Below, piece after piece: positions 26,899-39,251 of a stretch of DNA of 64,000 nt. The notes under the pieces were generated by a model. That model had not been told where the DNA came from, did no database searches, and saw nothing but the letters and a program-made list of their open reading frames with translations. This DNA is from Epiperipatus broadwayi (lineage: Eukaryota > Onychophora > Udeonychophora > Euonychophora > Peripatidae). Each line of letters begins with the position of its first letter. Positions within the stretch are counted from its first letter, which is position 1. Made by a program: the position numbers and the translations under genes. Where the stretch lies: the NCBI GenBank assembly GCA_028023455.1, contig JAQFVV010000022.1, positions 8,575,100 to 8,639,099 on the forward strand, read 5' to 3'.

Positions 26899-26942
26899 AC
26901 CAACTGATGATTTCTGGTTTAGCATGAAATACGTATATTGGT
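26899..26942 (+). ncRNA. Hammerhead ribozyme, family A, stem II damaged
   Basis: Same layout as the left arm copy, but TGCT of stem II is TTCT, which removes one pair. Core CTGATGA (26904-26910), GAAA, ATACGTAT and stem I are intact. Confidence 0.7.
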
Positions 26943-27120
26943 GATTATTTATCTTTTCAACAACATGTGGGTCAGCAATATGAGATGGCAATGAGAGTAG
27001 TGGGTCAGCAATATGAGATGGCAATGAGAGTAGTGGGTCGTGTGAAAGTCTGAGTTCGAATCCGGCCTATATTACATATATAAATGTAGGTTTAAACCTG
27101 TACATTGGATGAAAATAATA

Positions 27121-28245
27121 CTTGTGAAATTTGTTTTATAAATGCTATTATAAATTAAAAGCAATATTAATATTTCAGACTTGAGGGAAAAATATTAAGT
27201 ATGGTCTTTTATTTTTGAGTATAAAGTCATATTAGCATTTCCTTTAATTTATTACATTTCAGTGACAGTGTCTATATAGTTTTTTCATAAATATTACTAA
27301 TGATGTTTTCAATATTTTTAAAAAAAGATTTATTAATATTAAACATTATTTGAAATATTTCATTCTGCTGCTTATTAATTACATAAGTAATCATTTTTGG
27401 AACCTAAGATCTCCTAATGCCTGCAGTAATTATCATTGTTATTATAAAATTAAATTAACTGTACCATCTTATATCATTATTTTCATTTTCTTATAGATGA
27501 AAATGGAACATTTTCTTACTGGCTTCTGAGTTTTTATTAAGATCGAATGTGTAGACAATGACATCTGCTCAGATTCAACATCAAATTAATGGAGATTTTT
27601 TGTACAACCTGATTCAAATTGGACTTTAATCAGGTTGTAAAAATATTTTAAGGAATTTGAAGCCGAATCTTGAAAATGTCATTATCCACGATGACCATTC
27701 TCCAATAAGAAATTTTGAGGCAGTTGGAAGAGGTTCTGTTTTCACTAGCTATTGCAATTAGATAATAATGTATAGTGAGATGATGAATTAAATTTTATAT
27801 AGATGATGCTAATGACTTTTAAAATTATTTTGTATTAAGTGGCACTATTTAATTATAATTATTTTTGTTTACAGTCAATATATTTCCACTCATCTTAAAT
27901 AATTCAGAATAATATTGCTCTTTATCTGTCATTTAAAGCAGCTACACACCCATTTACTGACCAATAATTGGATGACTAGATAGTTTTCTTATAAGACAAC
28001 ATTATTTATCTTAAAAGAACAATAACTAAGTTCCAATTAGTTATAAATCCTTGTGGTGGGTTATTGTTTATAGCAAAGTTAATGAATGCTAAAAAACATA
28101 TACTATTTGAAACTGTTAGTAATGGAATGATTATTTAATAGATGTTGATATAACATCTTCCATTCTAAATAAATTATATATTTAAAAATGAATGCAATTA
28201 TGATTAAAAAATGTTGAATATAAACATGATACATAAATTTGGTGA
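27121..28245. other. AT-rich DNA, no gene recognised
   Basis: Nothing recognisable beyond scattered A/T-rich sequence. The segment near 27945-27990 resembles the tail of the tRNA-like SINE family. Confidence 0.4.
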
Positions 28246-28249
28246 TTAA

Positions 28250-28445
28250 AGTACAGACTTTTGTGTAGTGATTGTGTATTTTCTTAACTTACTTCAGCCT
28301 CAGTTTGAATCCAGACCAAATAAACCTGAACATTTTTTCAGGTTCTAGTGAAGTTTAGGATTTCCCCCATCTAAACAATTTATAATTAATCCAGTTAAAC
28401 TATCAATATTGATCAGTAATTGGTATCTAACTATTTTTACATAAA
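28250..28445 (+). repeat. Old tRNA-like SINE copy
   Basis: A B-box-like CAGTTTGAATCC (28301-28312) is followed by a tail (AACCTGAACATTTTTTCAGG, GTTTAGGATTTCCCCC, TCAGTAATTGGTATCTAACT). The tail recurs in degenerate form near 29.2, 30.1, 58.6 and 60.4 kb. No clear A box or target duplication. An old short retroposon is likely. Confidence 0.4.
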
Positions 28446-29134
28446 GGATAACACAGATACTGCACAAATAATAACCAATTAGTAGTTGATACCTCCAAAA
28501 AAAAAAAAAAGCCTTCTTTATTGTTGCTTTGTGGGAAGACTTTAGGGAACTTTCATATGCAGTGGGTTTTTTAAATAATTTTTTTTTTTAACATTTTACT
28601 GACTTATTTCAGAAACATATCCAAATAAAGTTCATTTAGTCTTATAAACCCTCTCATTTGCAGTATTTATCATTTTTTCTTTTGTTTATAAATTTGTAAG
28701 ATTAATTTTTCTACTTCATTTGCTTTAAAATAATGTTGCTGATATAAAATAAAAATACTCAAATATTTTAATTAGCTAATTTTAATATTCTAAAATATTT
28801 ATAAAAAAACATATTTATTTGTTTTAAAATAAAACAATTTTAGCATTAATTAAATTTACGTGTTTTATTAACTCTGGAATGTAAAATATAACCAATGAAG
28901 TGACTTCTTAATAGAATTACAAATTGTACTGTAGTAATCTATCTTGTTTGAAAATAAATTATACTAGAAGTGGCAAGAAGAAATTTTACACAGTCCATTT
29001 TCTGAAAAAGACCTTTCTGGCTTCCCTATTTAGAAGAATAGTTAACACTTTAGGTTAAACAACTGGCAGTGATTGAGGGTTTGATGATTTATTTATTTCG
29101 TTTTATCCTTTAACTAAGAATAACTAATGTCTTC
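28446..29134. other. AT-rich DNA, no gene recognised
   Basis: A/T runs only. Confidence 0.4.
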
Positions 29135-29345
29135 TTATATTATGGTTAAGCACATCGATCTTCAATGACCTGAGATTTGAATTGGGGTGGAACTTAGAAA
29201 ATTATTTCAAGTAGCAAAATATTTCTAAACAAGTCTAGATTTTTTCCCAGGTAACTAATATCTAATCAATTAAGACAGCCAACTAATTATGGGTTAGTAA
29301 ATGGGTATCTATCTATGCTAATTAGCTAACTACCATGTTAAGTAT
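29135..29345 (+). repeat. Old tRNA-like SINE copy
   Basis: GAGATTTGAATTGGGG followed by the TAGATTTTTTCCCAGGTAAC and TTAGTAAATGGGTATCTATC blocks of the same SINE-like tail. Degenerate. Confidence 0.35.
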
Positions 29346-30079
29346 TGCCGTGTATTAAATACAAAAAATGGCGACTTTTTTAAAATTGAAACACTGCTGA
29401 TCATAAACGCGCTCTCAATGTTTATTCCAGATTGTTCCTATCAGACTTGCCAAAATACTAAAGCAATAATGATTGCATTGTGCTAAATTCTCAGACCAAA
29501 GGGAAAATAAATAGGTAATAGATTATTATTATTAAACAATAACACTTGATCATCATCGGTAGTTTTTTGCCATTGGCTGCCATGACTTTCACACATTTTA
29601 TTTTATTTGCTTAAAATTTAGAACAACATCGTAAGCTTTAATGAGTCCTTTATATTATGAAATAAGAATAAAGAATTTAAGAATAGAAGTCATTAAAGAA
29701 ATCTTAATATAAAAGAAAAACCTCACTCCAGTTTTATATTAAACACTTATTTTATATTGTCTGCTTTCTGATTGCTTTCTTGCAAATTTGAAAATTCTTT
29801 ACTCCACTTTCTTTTTGGAAGTACCTATTTATCAAATTGAGGGGTGAGTAGATGTAAACATGTTCGTAAGAAGTTTGTTCTCTCTACAAAATAGAAAAGG
29901 AAACGAGCATTTATTAGTGAAAAGGAAGATTTATTATTGATAAAATATTAAGTTATGGTGTTTGCTCCGACTGCCTAAAGGGAGAATAAATCACTTTATT
30001 ATCCTATTTGAACATCTTTTAGTATTCTTTTCTCGAAAGTAATTCAGTGTGTATTGATATATATAAAGCGCATATATTA

Positions 30080-30240
30080 AAGTACTTGGTGCGTGGTGGT
30101 TAACTTCCATTTATCTTCTTGTCCTGAATTTGAATTCAAGCTGAATAAAATTTGGCATTTTTTCCAGATATCAAGCAGCTCTTTTTGTCTCTTAGATGGC
30201 CATAACCATTCCAATTAGCCATCCGATATCAATAAATATG
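30080..30240 (+). repeat. Old tRNA-like SINE copy
   Basis: GTGGTTAACTTCC, then TGAATTTGAATTCAAGC and the GGCATTTTTTCCAGAT and TTCCAATTAGCCATCC tail. Degenerate. Confidence 0.35.
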
Positions 30241-30406
30241 CATAAAAGATTTTTTATCTAGAAAGTAAAATAAAGGGGGATGGGGATCTTAAACATTCAT
30301 TCAACTGCTTATTACTTAATGCTTCTTCCTTTACTGTTTTTTTTTTTTTTTGAGAGACAATTGGAGAAGAAAAAAGTAGAATTTTATAAGCTATTTCTTT
30401 ATTTTA

Positions 30407-31023
30407 AAACAGGCAAAACTCTCTATACATATCGCCTCTCAGTGGAAGCCAGAGTAATCAATGGATGCCAGAAGGCCTGTGCATAAATACGTATAGAGAG
30501 TTTTGCCTGTTTTAATAACAGTTATGAGCAAGCATAAGAAATGGTTATCATGTGATGTTTATTGGCTTAAAACCAATCCTGCCTAATAGGATAGTGGTGG
30601 CTACGGTTATTAAAGAACCAAAGACACCAAAATATACTGATATTGAACTGAGTTCAGACCTATATGACTATATAAGCTAATGAGCTTGGATTGAAAATAT
30701 TATGGTGTTTTCAATTTAAGATTCATAGTTTTGTAGTTAAGTAGAGATAAACAGTAACTGCAGGAGGGTTGTATTAGATCCTAAGATCTATGTGCAGTGC
30801 TCTCAGATCCAAGGCTCCTTCCTCACTGACAAAGGCCACAAACCAGAAACTAGTGAGGAGATATTGGATGAGTAGGCACTAGATGGAAATTTTATGCCCA
30901 AGCTTTTGGGCATCCATTGATTACTCTGGCTTGCACTGAGAGGCAATACGTATAGAGAGTTTTGCTTGTTTTAATAACAGCTATGAGCAAGCATTAGAAA
31001 TGGTGATCAGGTAATGTTTAGTC
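30407..31023 (+). mobile_element. Family B element: hairpin head plus one unit
   Basis: The flanks share CTTTATTTTA (30397-30406 and 31024-31033). Order: AACAGGCAAAACTCTC head, its inverse (GAGAGTTTTGCCTGTT at 30498-30513), then one full unit in plus orientation containing TCATGTGATGTTTA, CCAATCCTGCCTAATAGGAT, the ribozyme-like block (30820-30860) and GGATGAGTAGGCACTAGAT. A second end block GAGAGTTTTGCTTGTT and the conserved 3' end GTAATGTTTA follow. This is the same architecture as 50.0-51.1 kb with fewer units. The 68-codon frame at 30.3-30.5 kb is chance. Confidence 0.8.
30820..30860 (+). ncRNA. Hammerhead-like fold, family B, mutated core
   Basis: Core CTGACAA (expected CTGATGA), AGG..ACC hairpin, GAAAC, then ACTAGT. 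CCTCACT and AGTGAGG also pair. The G-to-A change in the core should abolish activity. Confidence 0.4.
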
Positions 31024-31033
31024 CTTTATTTTA

Positions 31034-34000
31034 CATGCATAATTTCTTAATATTTAAACAAACTGTACACAGCTATGGATATGAAGCAATGGAGCTTTGA
31101 AAACGTTAAGAGTAAATAAATATTAACAAATGTAGCTTCTCTAACAAGCGTGAAATAGCTGCTCTAACAAGCATGAAAGCACATAATTTTTGGAAAAAAA
31201 TATTCAAGTAGTTTGTCCTTCAGAAGGAATATAACATTTGAGCAGTGGAAGAGAGATAGATGAACTGCAATCTATAGATCTTTAGCACTTGATTCTGCTG
31301 CCATGGCATACATTAAACAATGCAGTGCATATTTGACAATTGTTGTCAAAAACAGTATATGATTCAAAAACTTGACATTTACTCAATTGTCACTGCATTA
31401 ATCTATAAATTATTATTTTACAGTAAAAATAATCATATAATTACTTATGTGAGAAAAGATTATGTGATGCTTAAGTACACTAGTGGGATATTGAGCACAA
31501 TGATTATATTCAGTTAGTTCCTTTTTTTATATTATTCAATTGACGATTGACCTTGAAAACTTTAGCTCTGATTCCATAATTGTATTGTATTAAACCACAC
31601 ATAATTCATTAAAGTTTGAAACATAGTACTGCCATGAATGAGATCAGATATGTGTCAGCTGGATTAACATTCTTCGTATATTTTAATAAAAATAAAAATT
31701 GCTATTTTTTGCCTTAAAATTTACTTTTCTATTGAATATTAGAAAGTGTTTATGGATATAAAAATTGTCAACAGATGTAATTTATTTATTTTGTTTACTG
31801 TGATCTCATGGCAGTATTATCCATTAGTTATTTGTTCCATACTGCCTAAATGAATTTTATAAATTTGATTCAAAAGACAATTTTTATAATAACTTCACTC
31901 TAGAGATGCAAAATTAAAGTATTATATGCCATCATGAGTTTAAAATATTGCAGAAAGTAAAAAAAACTAAGAAAATATGGTTTGAGTACATACTAGTATT
32001 CAAAAAAATAAAAATAGTTGTATATTTTATTTTTTATATAGTATTCATCTGTTGATAAATAATATGTAAGAGATATTATTTATTTCATAATAAAACAAAA
32101 TACATAGTAGTTTATGCAATAATTTGTTAAAAAATCAAATATATATATCATTAATTGCATGAAATGTATCTTTATACTTATAAGTATGCATGGGAAATTA
32201 GTTGTACAATACTCTTAACATTTCCTCTTCTCTTCAAGAAAAAATAATTTTGATATAATAACTTACTGAAGCTTTATGAATGATCCATAATTTCTTCATT
32301 ATTCTGTGTATGGTGTACAAGTTAAAAATAATTAGTGTTGGTAGTTCAAATAAAAAAAAATATTTTCATTGTTAAAAAATAATATTTTTCAGAGCCATAT
32401 TTATTTATTACAAAAGAATAAACAACATTTAAAATAATGAAAATAAGTTGGAAGTAGATGAAAATTAAATGAAGTTTAAGAACATTTAATTAACACCAAG
32501 TTTGGAAAATAAATTTTCCGAGTATTGCATGAATTTCATTCATTTTTTCCAAAAAAAAAATAACAGGAAAAAAACACCAAAACATTATGCATTAAGTTAT
32601 TTTAAAACAAAAAGATTAGAAGAAAATAAATAAGTAAATTCAAACCATTCCAGGAATATATCATAATTAGATTTGGTTGATAATATGAAAAGTAGTTCAT
32701 GTGTAGTGAGGAATATTGTAGTTTTTTTAGGTCCCAGAATCTTCTCCACTAGTAAAATCAGAAGATTAAATAATTTAAATCTTTTTTGAAGATTTGTGAC
32801 TTAGGGGGTGGGGGATCAAAATTAACCTGTTTCTGAGTTACAAGAAATCGGACATAAAATTATCACGTTTAAAGACTATGATAATTCAAACTCTGAAATG
32901 TAATAAATATCTCTTCATTCTTGGAGAAATCATTGAAATATTAAATACAACTTTAATGTATTTTTAGTTCTGAGCAGGCTTGCTAATATAAAGGTTGGTT
33001 TTGACAACCATGTTTAGCACCCAAAATGTATTATGATAGTATTTAATATTTTCAAGTTTCTTCTAAGTATAAAGTAGTAGTATTTTATTTTATATAATCT
33101 TCTGATTGGAGATCTTTTTATGTGAAATGAGATACGGAAACAATTCATGAATAATAAGCTTTTTTTAATATTTTTACTTTTTTAAAATTTCCTTGTGTAC
33201 ACTTCATTATATTGAGAGACTGTTTTATAAGTTTTAAATGCAAGATACTGTAATGATATTTCACAAGCTTGAAAGTATTGACAAAAGAGATTGTTAATGT
33301 TGTTTTTTTACATCAGTGATATTTGTCAAAAGAATCAATGATCCCATTCTCTAAAAGATTAGTTATCAAGAATATGTGTTTCTTCAGTGCTTTTTATGCA
33401 TGCATGCCATGCATTTTTACTCCATCTGGTTACAGATATTTAAAAATCAAATGTAGGACCATGTCCTAATCCACATACAAACTTTTGACTGCATTTAAGA
33501 TGCCATTTTCTCATTCTATTTTAGAGCTATTTATTGTAAGCTTCAGTAATATATGAACATTGGATGATATTGCTGTGATCTTTCCACATCTCCAAAATAG
33601 TATCTAGTGTATGATCTACATTAATCATAAAGTTGTAATCAATGCATTTACACATCTATCAGTCATCTTTGACTCGCTTATTTACATTATTGCTTTGAAA
33701 CACCAAGGATTTGAATCTAAGCTATCTTGCTTGTGTGATTATTGTTACAGAATTGAAATAAATTAAGACCAAATAATTATAATAACTATTATATACACTA
33801 CTGGATTCTCCTGCCAATACGATTTTTTCATCTGAGCTTATATCCCCAAAAGATTAGCCTCATATATAGATAAGATAAATGCTGAAGTTTTCAATTTCCA
33901 TTTAACATCTACACTAAAGAACATCACGTATATATGATAGTGATGGAACTCTATTGTAGGTTATGCTATCAATACTGAGAATATCCCATTAGGCATTTTA

Positions 34001-37000
34001 TACATCCCAAACACTGACTAGAATGGAACATTGCTAATAACAAAACTATTATTAACTTTTTCAGTTTCTGTGTTAATAAATATGTGTATTTATAGAAACA
34101 AGCTAACAAAAGCCCTAAAAAATAAACAGGATGATTAAAACCAAGTATTTCACTAGATATTATTATTTAATTTCAAACACATTTTTAAATATCAATTTTA
34201 TTATTACTTATTGAACAATATTTCAATTTTTATAATCTTTATTTTATTAATTATATATGGAACTTTTGTATGTGTACATCTATTCAAGCATATATGCAAT
34301 TGTACAGTACCAAATTTATTCTTCCATTGTATTGTTTACATGAGATGTCTAAGAATTCATTTTTAGTCCTATTTCAAAATAATCTGTTGTAAACTTGAAT
34401 AGTGGATACCAGAAAAGAAGTTATTATATTTATATCTTGGGACTAAATTTTATGTTATAGCTTTCATCAATGATAAAATTGAAACTGATGCTTTTATGAT
34501 CTAAGGTTCACCTTTCATATTTTGGTAGTATCAAAAACTTGAAATATTTAAACCCAAGCCAAAGTACTTGTATACTTATATAGATCCCACCAGAAACTAT
34601 ATATACCACAGACTTTATGTTTACTGAAGAAGACTTTCACCTTTTGCCACCAATAAAACATAAATGGCTTTCTCTGTATGCATATGATAAACTTTCAGAA
34701 GCAGTTCAATACCAGACATTTATTGCAAGTTATTGTTACCACATTCTCAGATTAAGTTATGACTTATGTCTCTTGTCACTGAAATCGATTGAATCAAAAT
34801 CTAGAATCAAAGCAATTTTAGCTATTAGCTTAAGCAGCAATATACATCTTGTGGGAATGCTATTCTATTCAGTGGATTGTTACTTGAGGTGTACATTGAA
34901 GCTCATGAATGTACTTATATACAAGTAATAAACTTGAGTTATAATTTTTTTCAATATATAAAACTTTTAGTTAGTCAAAGAATGTTTGTATGATAGCAAA
35001 AACAAATTTAGAAAAAAATGTGATAATTTAGATAGCTGCAATTGACGCCATTACCGATATACTATTAAAAGAAACTAAAAAAGTAATTTTTTATCTATAT
35101 GTTGATTGTATAATATTTAATATTCCTTTCCTACTAAAATAATTTTTTGATAATGATGATGATTCTGAGCCATTCAATTTCATGACACATTTAAGCTTGA
35201 CTCATGTGAATCAATCCATATTTATAGCCAAATTCTTTTTGGCTATATTGGATAATATTAACATTGATGATGATGATGATAAAACTGCTAATCAATTATA
35301 TGTCCTGGTCACCTTATTCCAAAATAATACTCAGAGGTAAAGCAAAGTGCTCTCACATCCAAAAGCATTTTTATAGTTTATGTACCCCTAAGTGCCCCTT
35401 TCATTGCTAAAAGAATTCTTTTAGACCTCCCTTTACTGGCAACATCATCATGACAATGATATTATTTTTATAAATGCCAGCTAAACATAGTTTTCTTAGG
35501 ATGTGTGGCATCTGTGTTTAGGTTTGGAATGACAGCTAGAGAAAAGACAAATAGATCTGAGAACAATACAAATAAGAAAAAAAAATACAATAATTAAATT
35601 TTTTACAATTAATACAATCTATATCTTTCTAAATCTAATGAATATCAATAATAACAATAAAAATATCAGGAATGTATTTGTATCAGATAAAGATTAGTTT
35701 AAAATAGACTGAATTTGACCCAATGATTTCTGATATATTTACATGTCTAATTAAATCTAACTTTCAACCAACAACAAACAACAAAAATTTAAAAAAACAA
35801 CAACAACAGAACCTAGTTCTGCCCAAATAGTTTGTACAGAGAAGAGTGATGCCAAAAGAAAAGTTAAAGAGGCTTTTTACATTGCAAATGATCCCAGTGC
35901 CATTAATAGAAGAGAGGCATGCTTTGCTCTCTCTAAACAATGGACTAATTAAATATTCAAACTCATTTGCATATGTGTACAATAAATAATAACAGTATTC
36001 ATTCACAAATCTATGAGTATGAGATTCCAACATTAAATCTCAAAAGCGCTAAGCAGATCGATTACACATTATTTTAAGTATAATTATAGCTTCACTAACG
36101 AATGCGAAAAAAATCGCATATTTATAATTACAATTTTCACTAGTGAAGAGAAAAACAATTTATTACATAAATATAATAATAAGAAATATTAAGAATAAAA
36201 AAAGTCATTAAAATATTTAGAAATAATAATTTTTAAAGGTCTTTTACTAAATAAAATTGAATTTTATCTAAATATATTCAGAATTTTGATTTTGAATAAC
36301 AGTTAATTAGAATAGGTACAATCTTTAAGATATTTTCTATATTAACAGGCATTTGATTACACTAATTGATCTGTTATTATTCTTTATTGTATAACCATCA
36401 TAGATAATTGTATAAAAATTGTCTAGGGATGATAGGCAACTGCTTATTCTTATTACATCACTCATGAATGCTGGCAAAAATACTTTCTTCTTTCAGCTGA
36501 TGTATATACTAATAAGAGTTATATTTCCTCATGGTGAGACTTTCAACCATAATATGATTGATCATAATTATGTAATGAGAGTTCACAAGTCAGTAGCTTT
36601 TTAAGAGATAGGATATGCCATTCTTATTTACCATTTCTGAATATAGGTAATAAAGTGTTTAATATGTGAAGATGTACTACATCAATTCTTATTTAACTTT
36701 TCATTTTTACCAATACCATCTTCTTTTTCATCTTTTTTCTCAGCTCTCCTCTGTTGCTGCATTGAATGTTTTATTTTTTTCTTACAGTTTTGCTTGCTCT
36801 TTTACTTGCTCTTTTATACTTACTATCCACAATAGAACAATATAATCAGTACCTTTATGATTATTATTATCCTATTTTAATCTTTTAATTAGTTTTAACT
36901 AGTAATACTTCTTGGATAGCAAAATGATATTTCTTTTTTTAAGAGAAATTTCCAAATTTAACTCTTTTATATAAAACAAAACAAGATAAGAGATAAATCC

Positions 37001-37560
37001 TTCCTTAATTATGACAATTAGAATGACAATTAGAAAAATAATCTATTTTCAATCAGTAAGTTGTATACATATTTAAATATATATACTGTCTATACTAAAC
37101 TTAATGTATTTAGAAGAGATTTGAACTCAGACTTTGTAAAGAGCTTGAAAATCAGAGTTCAAATCCTTTCTGAGATGTATAAAATATATTTTTTGTTTTT
37201 CTTTTTTTTTCCAATCTTTATTTATTACTTTTCTATAAATTAAAAAGAAAAAAAAGAAAAATTGAGGGAAAAAAATCCTGACTTTGATTCTTTTGTTTAT
37301 AACTCTCCTACTTAATAATTTATAATTTGATGGAATATATAAATTATATATGAAATTCTTCTTTATATGCAGTGTTTATATGTTTCTACATTTCCCTTGA
37401 GGTAGGTTTTCATAAACCCTTTTTAAATGCCTTTGGAATCTTCATTAGTAATGCTAGCTCAATAGTTTGACACTCCTTAAATTTTATAAACATGAAATTA
37501 ATTAATTCATTTCTTCTCTTTATTTTTCTTTTTTTCCTCCTCCAGAGTTTACATACTAAT
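31034..37560. other. Long AT-rich stretch, no gene recognised
   Basis: 6.5 kb with no domain-bearing frame. The longest frame (34617-34928, 103 codons) has no recognisable motif, no obvious codon bias and no partner exon. A GATGATGATGATGA run at 35264-35280 and a less AT-rich patch at 35330-35540 are the only visible irregularities. Confidence 0.4.
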
Positions 37561-37564
37561 TTTA

Positions 37565-38090
37565 TAGAATAATCAAAATTACCCCAAATTCACAACTCAA
37601 CCAGACTAGCTGAGAAAATAAACTCTAAAACATAACCAATAGTTTTACTGCTGCAAGCAGACTTCTCAAGTGTAAAGAACTACAAAATAACATATTTAAA
37701 CTAAACATTACTCACAATTCCACTTACTTTCCGTAAACCCTTAATATTAAAAGAACTTTTAAATAAGTTAATTGCTTCAGAATCATAAATTTTTAATAAT
37801 AAAGATTTTTTAATTTTTCTTTTTATTAAATTGTTTAATTAATTAATCTTTATTATGAAAAGTTTATGATTCTGAAGCAATTAATTTATTTAAAAGTTTT
37901 TTAAATATTAAGGGTATATGGGAAATGAGTGTTTTGGGTAAGGTTTAGTTTAAATATATTGTTATTTTGTAGTTCTTTACCCTTAAAAAGTCTGATTGTA
38001 GCAGTGAACCCATTGGTAGTGGTTTAGAGTTTATTTTCTCAGCTAGACTGGTTGAGTTGTGAATTTGGCATAAATTTTGATTATATATTA
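37565..38090. repeat. Large fold-back element, about 525 bp
   Basis: Arms 37565-37815 and 37848-38090 are inverted copies with scattered differences: CACAACTCAACCAGACTAGC against GCTAGACTGGTTGAGTTGTG, AATTGCTTCAGAATCATAAA against its complement, and matching TGTAAAGAACTACAAAATAA. The central part is A/T-rich with a short loop. No coding region. No hammerhead core seen. Confidence 0.88.
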
Positions 38091-39064
38091 GCTAGTTTAG
38101 CTTTATGCTTTTAATGTTTAATTTTATACAGTATCCAATAAGCTTCTGAACTGTTACATATTTATGAGATGGGAAATATGATTTTCCAGTATGATCCTTA
38201 TTTTATATATTGACTGTTTTAATGGTAGTAAAAACATTTACCCCCTCCTCCCTTTTTTTATTATCTGTAACTTTTAAAAATTATTTATTTTTTTATTAAT
38301 TTTGATAAAATATTCTTATTAGAACATATGTTTTTAACCAATTACTTTTTTATTTCAGAATATGTATATAATTTTTTAAAAAATCTTTCAATAGAAAATG
38401 GGGAAAAAAAAACACTATTGCAAGGTAAATAATGTAAGGAATTTAATGATGGATGCTGTATGGGAAAGTTCACTAGTGCCAGTTTTAGATTACAAAGTTC
38501 TCATTGATAAAATCTATAAACTGAAATTAATATAAAGATGTGGATATAATAACACTTCCATCTAATGTCCAATGATTGTTTAAGTTTATAATAAATAGTT
38601 TTAGAGTAGAGGGTAAATATAAGTAGAAAAATCATGTGAAGTTTGTTTATAACATGCTCATTTTACATTACAGCATACCTATTTTATAAGCAAAAACAAT
38701 ACACAAAGATTTGTTTTCAACCAGTGATTTTTTTTTTCTATAATTTTTATTATGCAGTATTATCTCTACACTAATAACTTTAAAAGATTCAATACTTTAG
38801 TATTTGAACCTAAGTCATCTACTGGTCCATTTTATAATTGCAGTCAACAATGAAGATGATATACATATATACCACATTAAGTATTTATGGTGGTTCTAGT
38901 TTTTATAAGATTATGAAAGAACTTGTTCAATTTTTAGCTAGTCTTGTCTTTGTTTGCTTTTAATCTAAATCTTTATTTTCCCTTTATAGTAATGAATTTG
39001 TTTTTATGTAAGGAGAATCATAGCTAGCATTTACAGATGTGTGACACATGATCCCCTTCTTCAA

Positions 39065-39251
39065 AAGTAAAAATTACATCACATGATCACCATCTCTTAT
39101 GCTATCACATAACTGTTATTAAACAGGCAAAACTCTCCATACAGTAATGCCACCCTATGCCAACCAGAGCCTTCTGGCATCCATTGATTGCTCTGATTGG
39201 CACAGGGTGGCACTACTGTATGGAAAGTTTTGCCTGTTTAAGTAAAAATTA
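39065..39251 (-). mobile_element. Family B short element (hairpin head) with target duplication
   Basis: A 163-bp insertion (39077-39239) between two copies of AAGTAAAAATTA (39065-39076, 39240-39251). It consists of the conserved family B end (CATCACATGATCACCATCTC) followed by a 120-bp hairpin: AACAGGCAAAACTCTCCATA at the left, its inverse TATGGAAAGTTTTGCCTGTT at the right, and GGCATCCATTGATTGCTCTG in the loop. It lacks the ribozyme-bearing unit. Confidence 0.85.

Larger units (their letters stand above)
26459..27110. mobile_element. Family A palindromic element with two hammerheads
   Basis: Two family A units in head-to-head orientation meet near 26750. The left arm (minus strand) and right arm (plus strand) share GATTCGAACTCAGACTTTC, CTCTCATTGCCATCTCATAT, the ribozyme block and TTTCATTGAA near the centre. 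The right arm has a tandem duplication of about 33 bases (26966-27032, GTGGGTCAGCAATATGAGAT...). The flanks share GAAAATAATA (26449-26458 and 27111-27120), a possible target duplication. No coding region. A B-box-like GAGTTCGAATCC at the outer ends hints at a tRNA-related terminus. Confidence 0.85.

Noticed and set aside
34617-34928. 103-codon frame on the plus strand
   Set aside because: No motif, no family resemblance and no supporting exon or promoter. In AT-rich DNA of this length one such chance frame is plausible.
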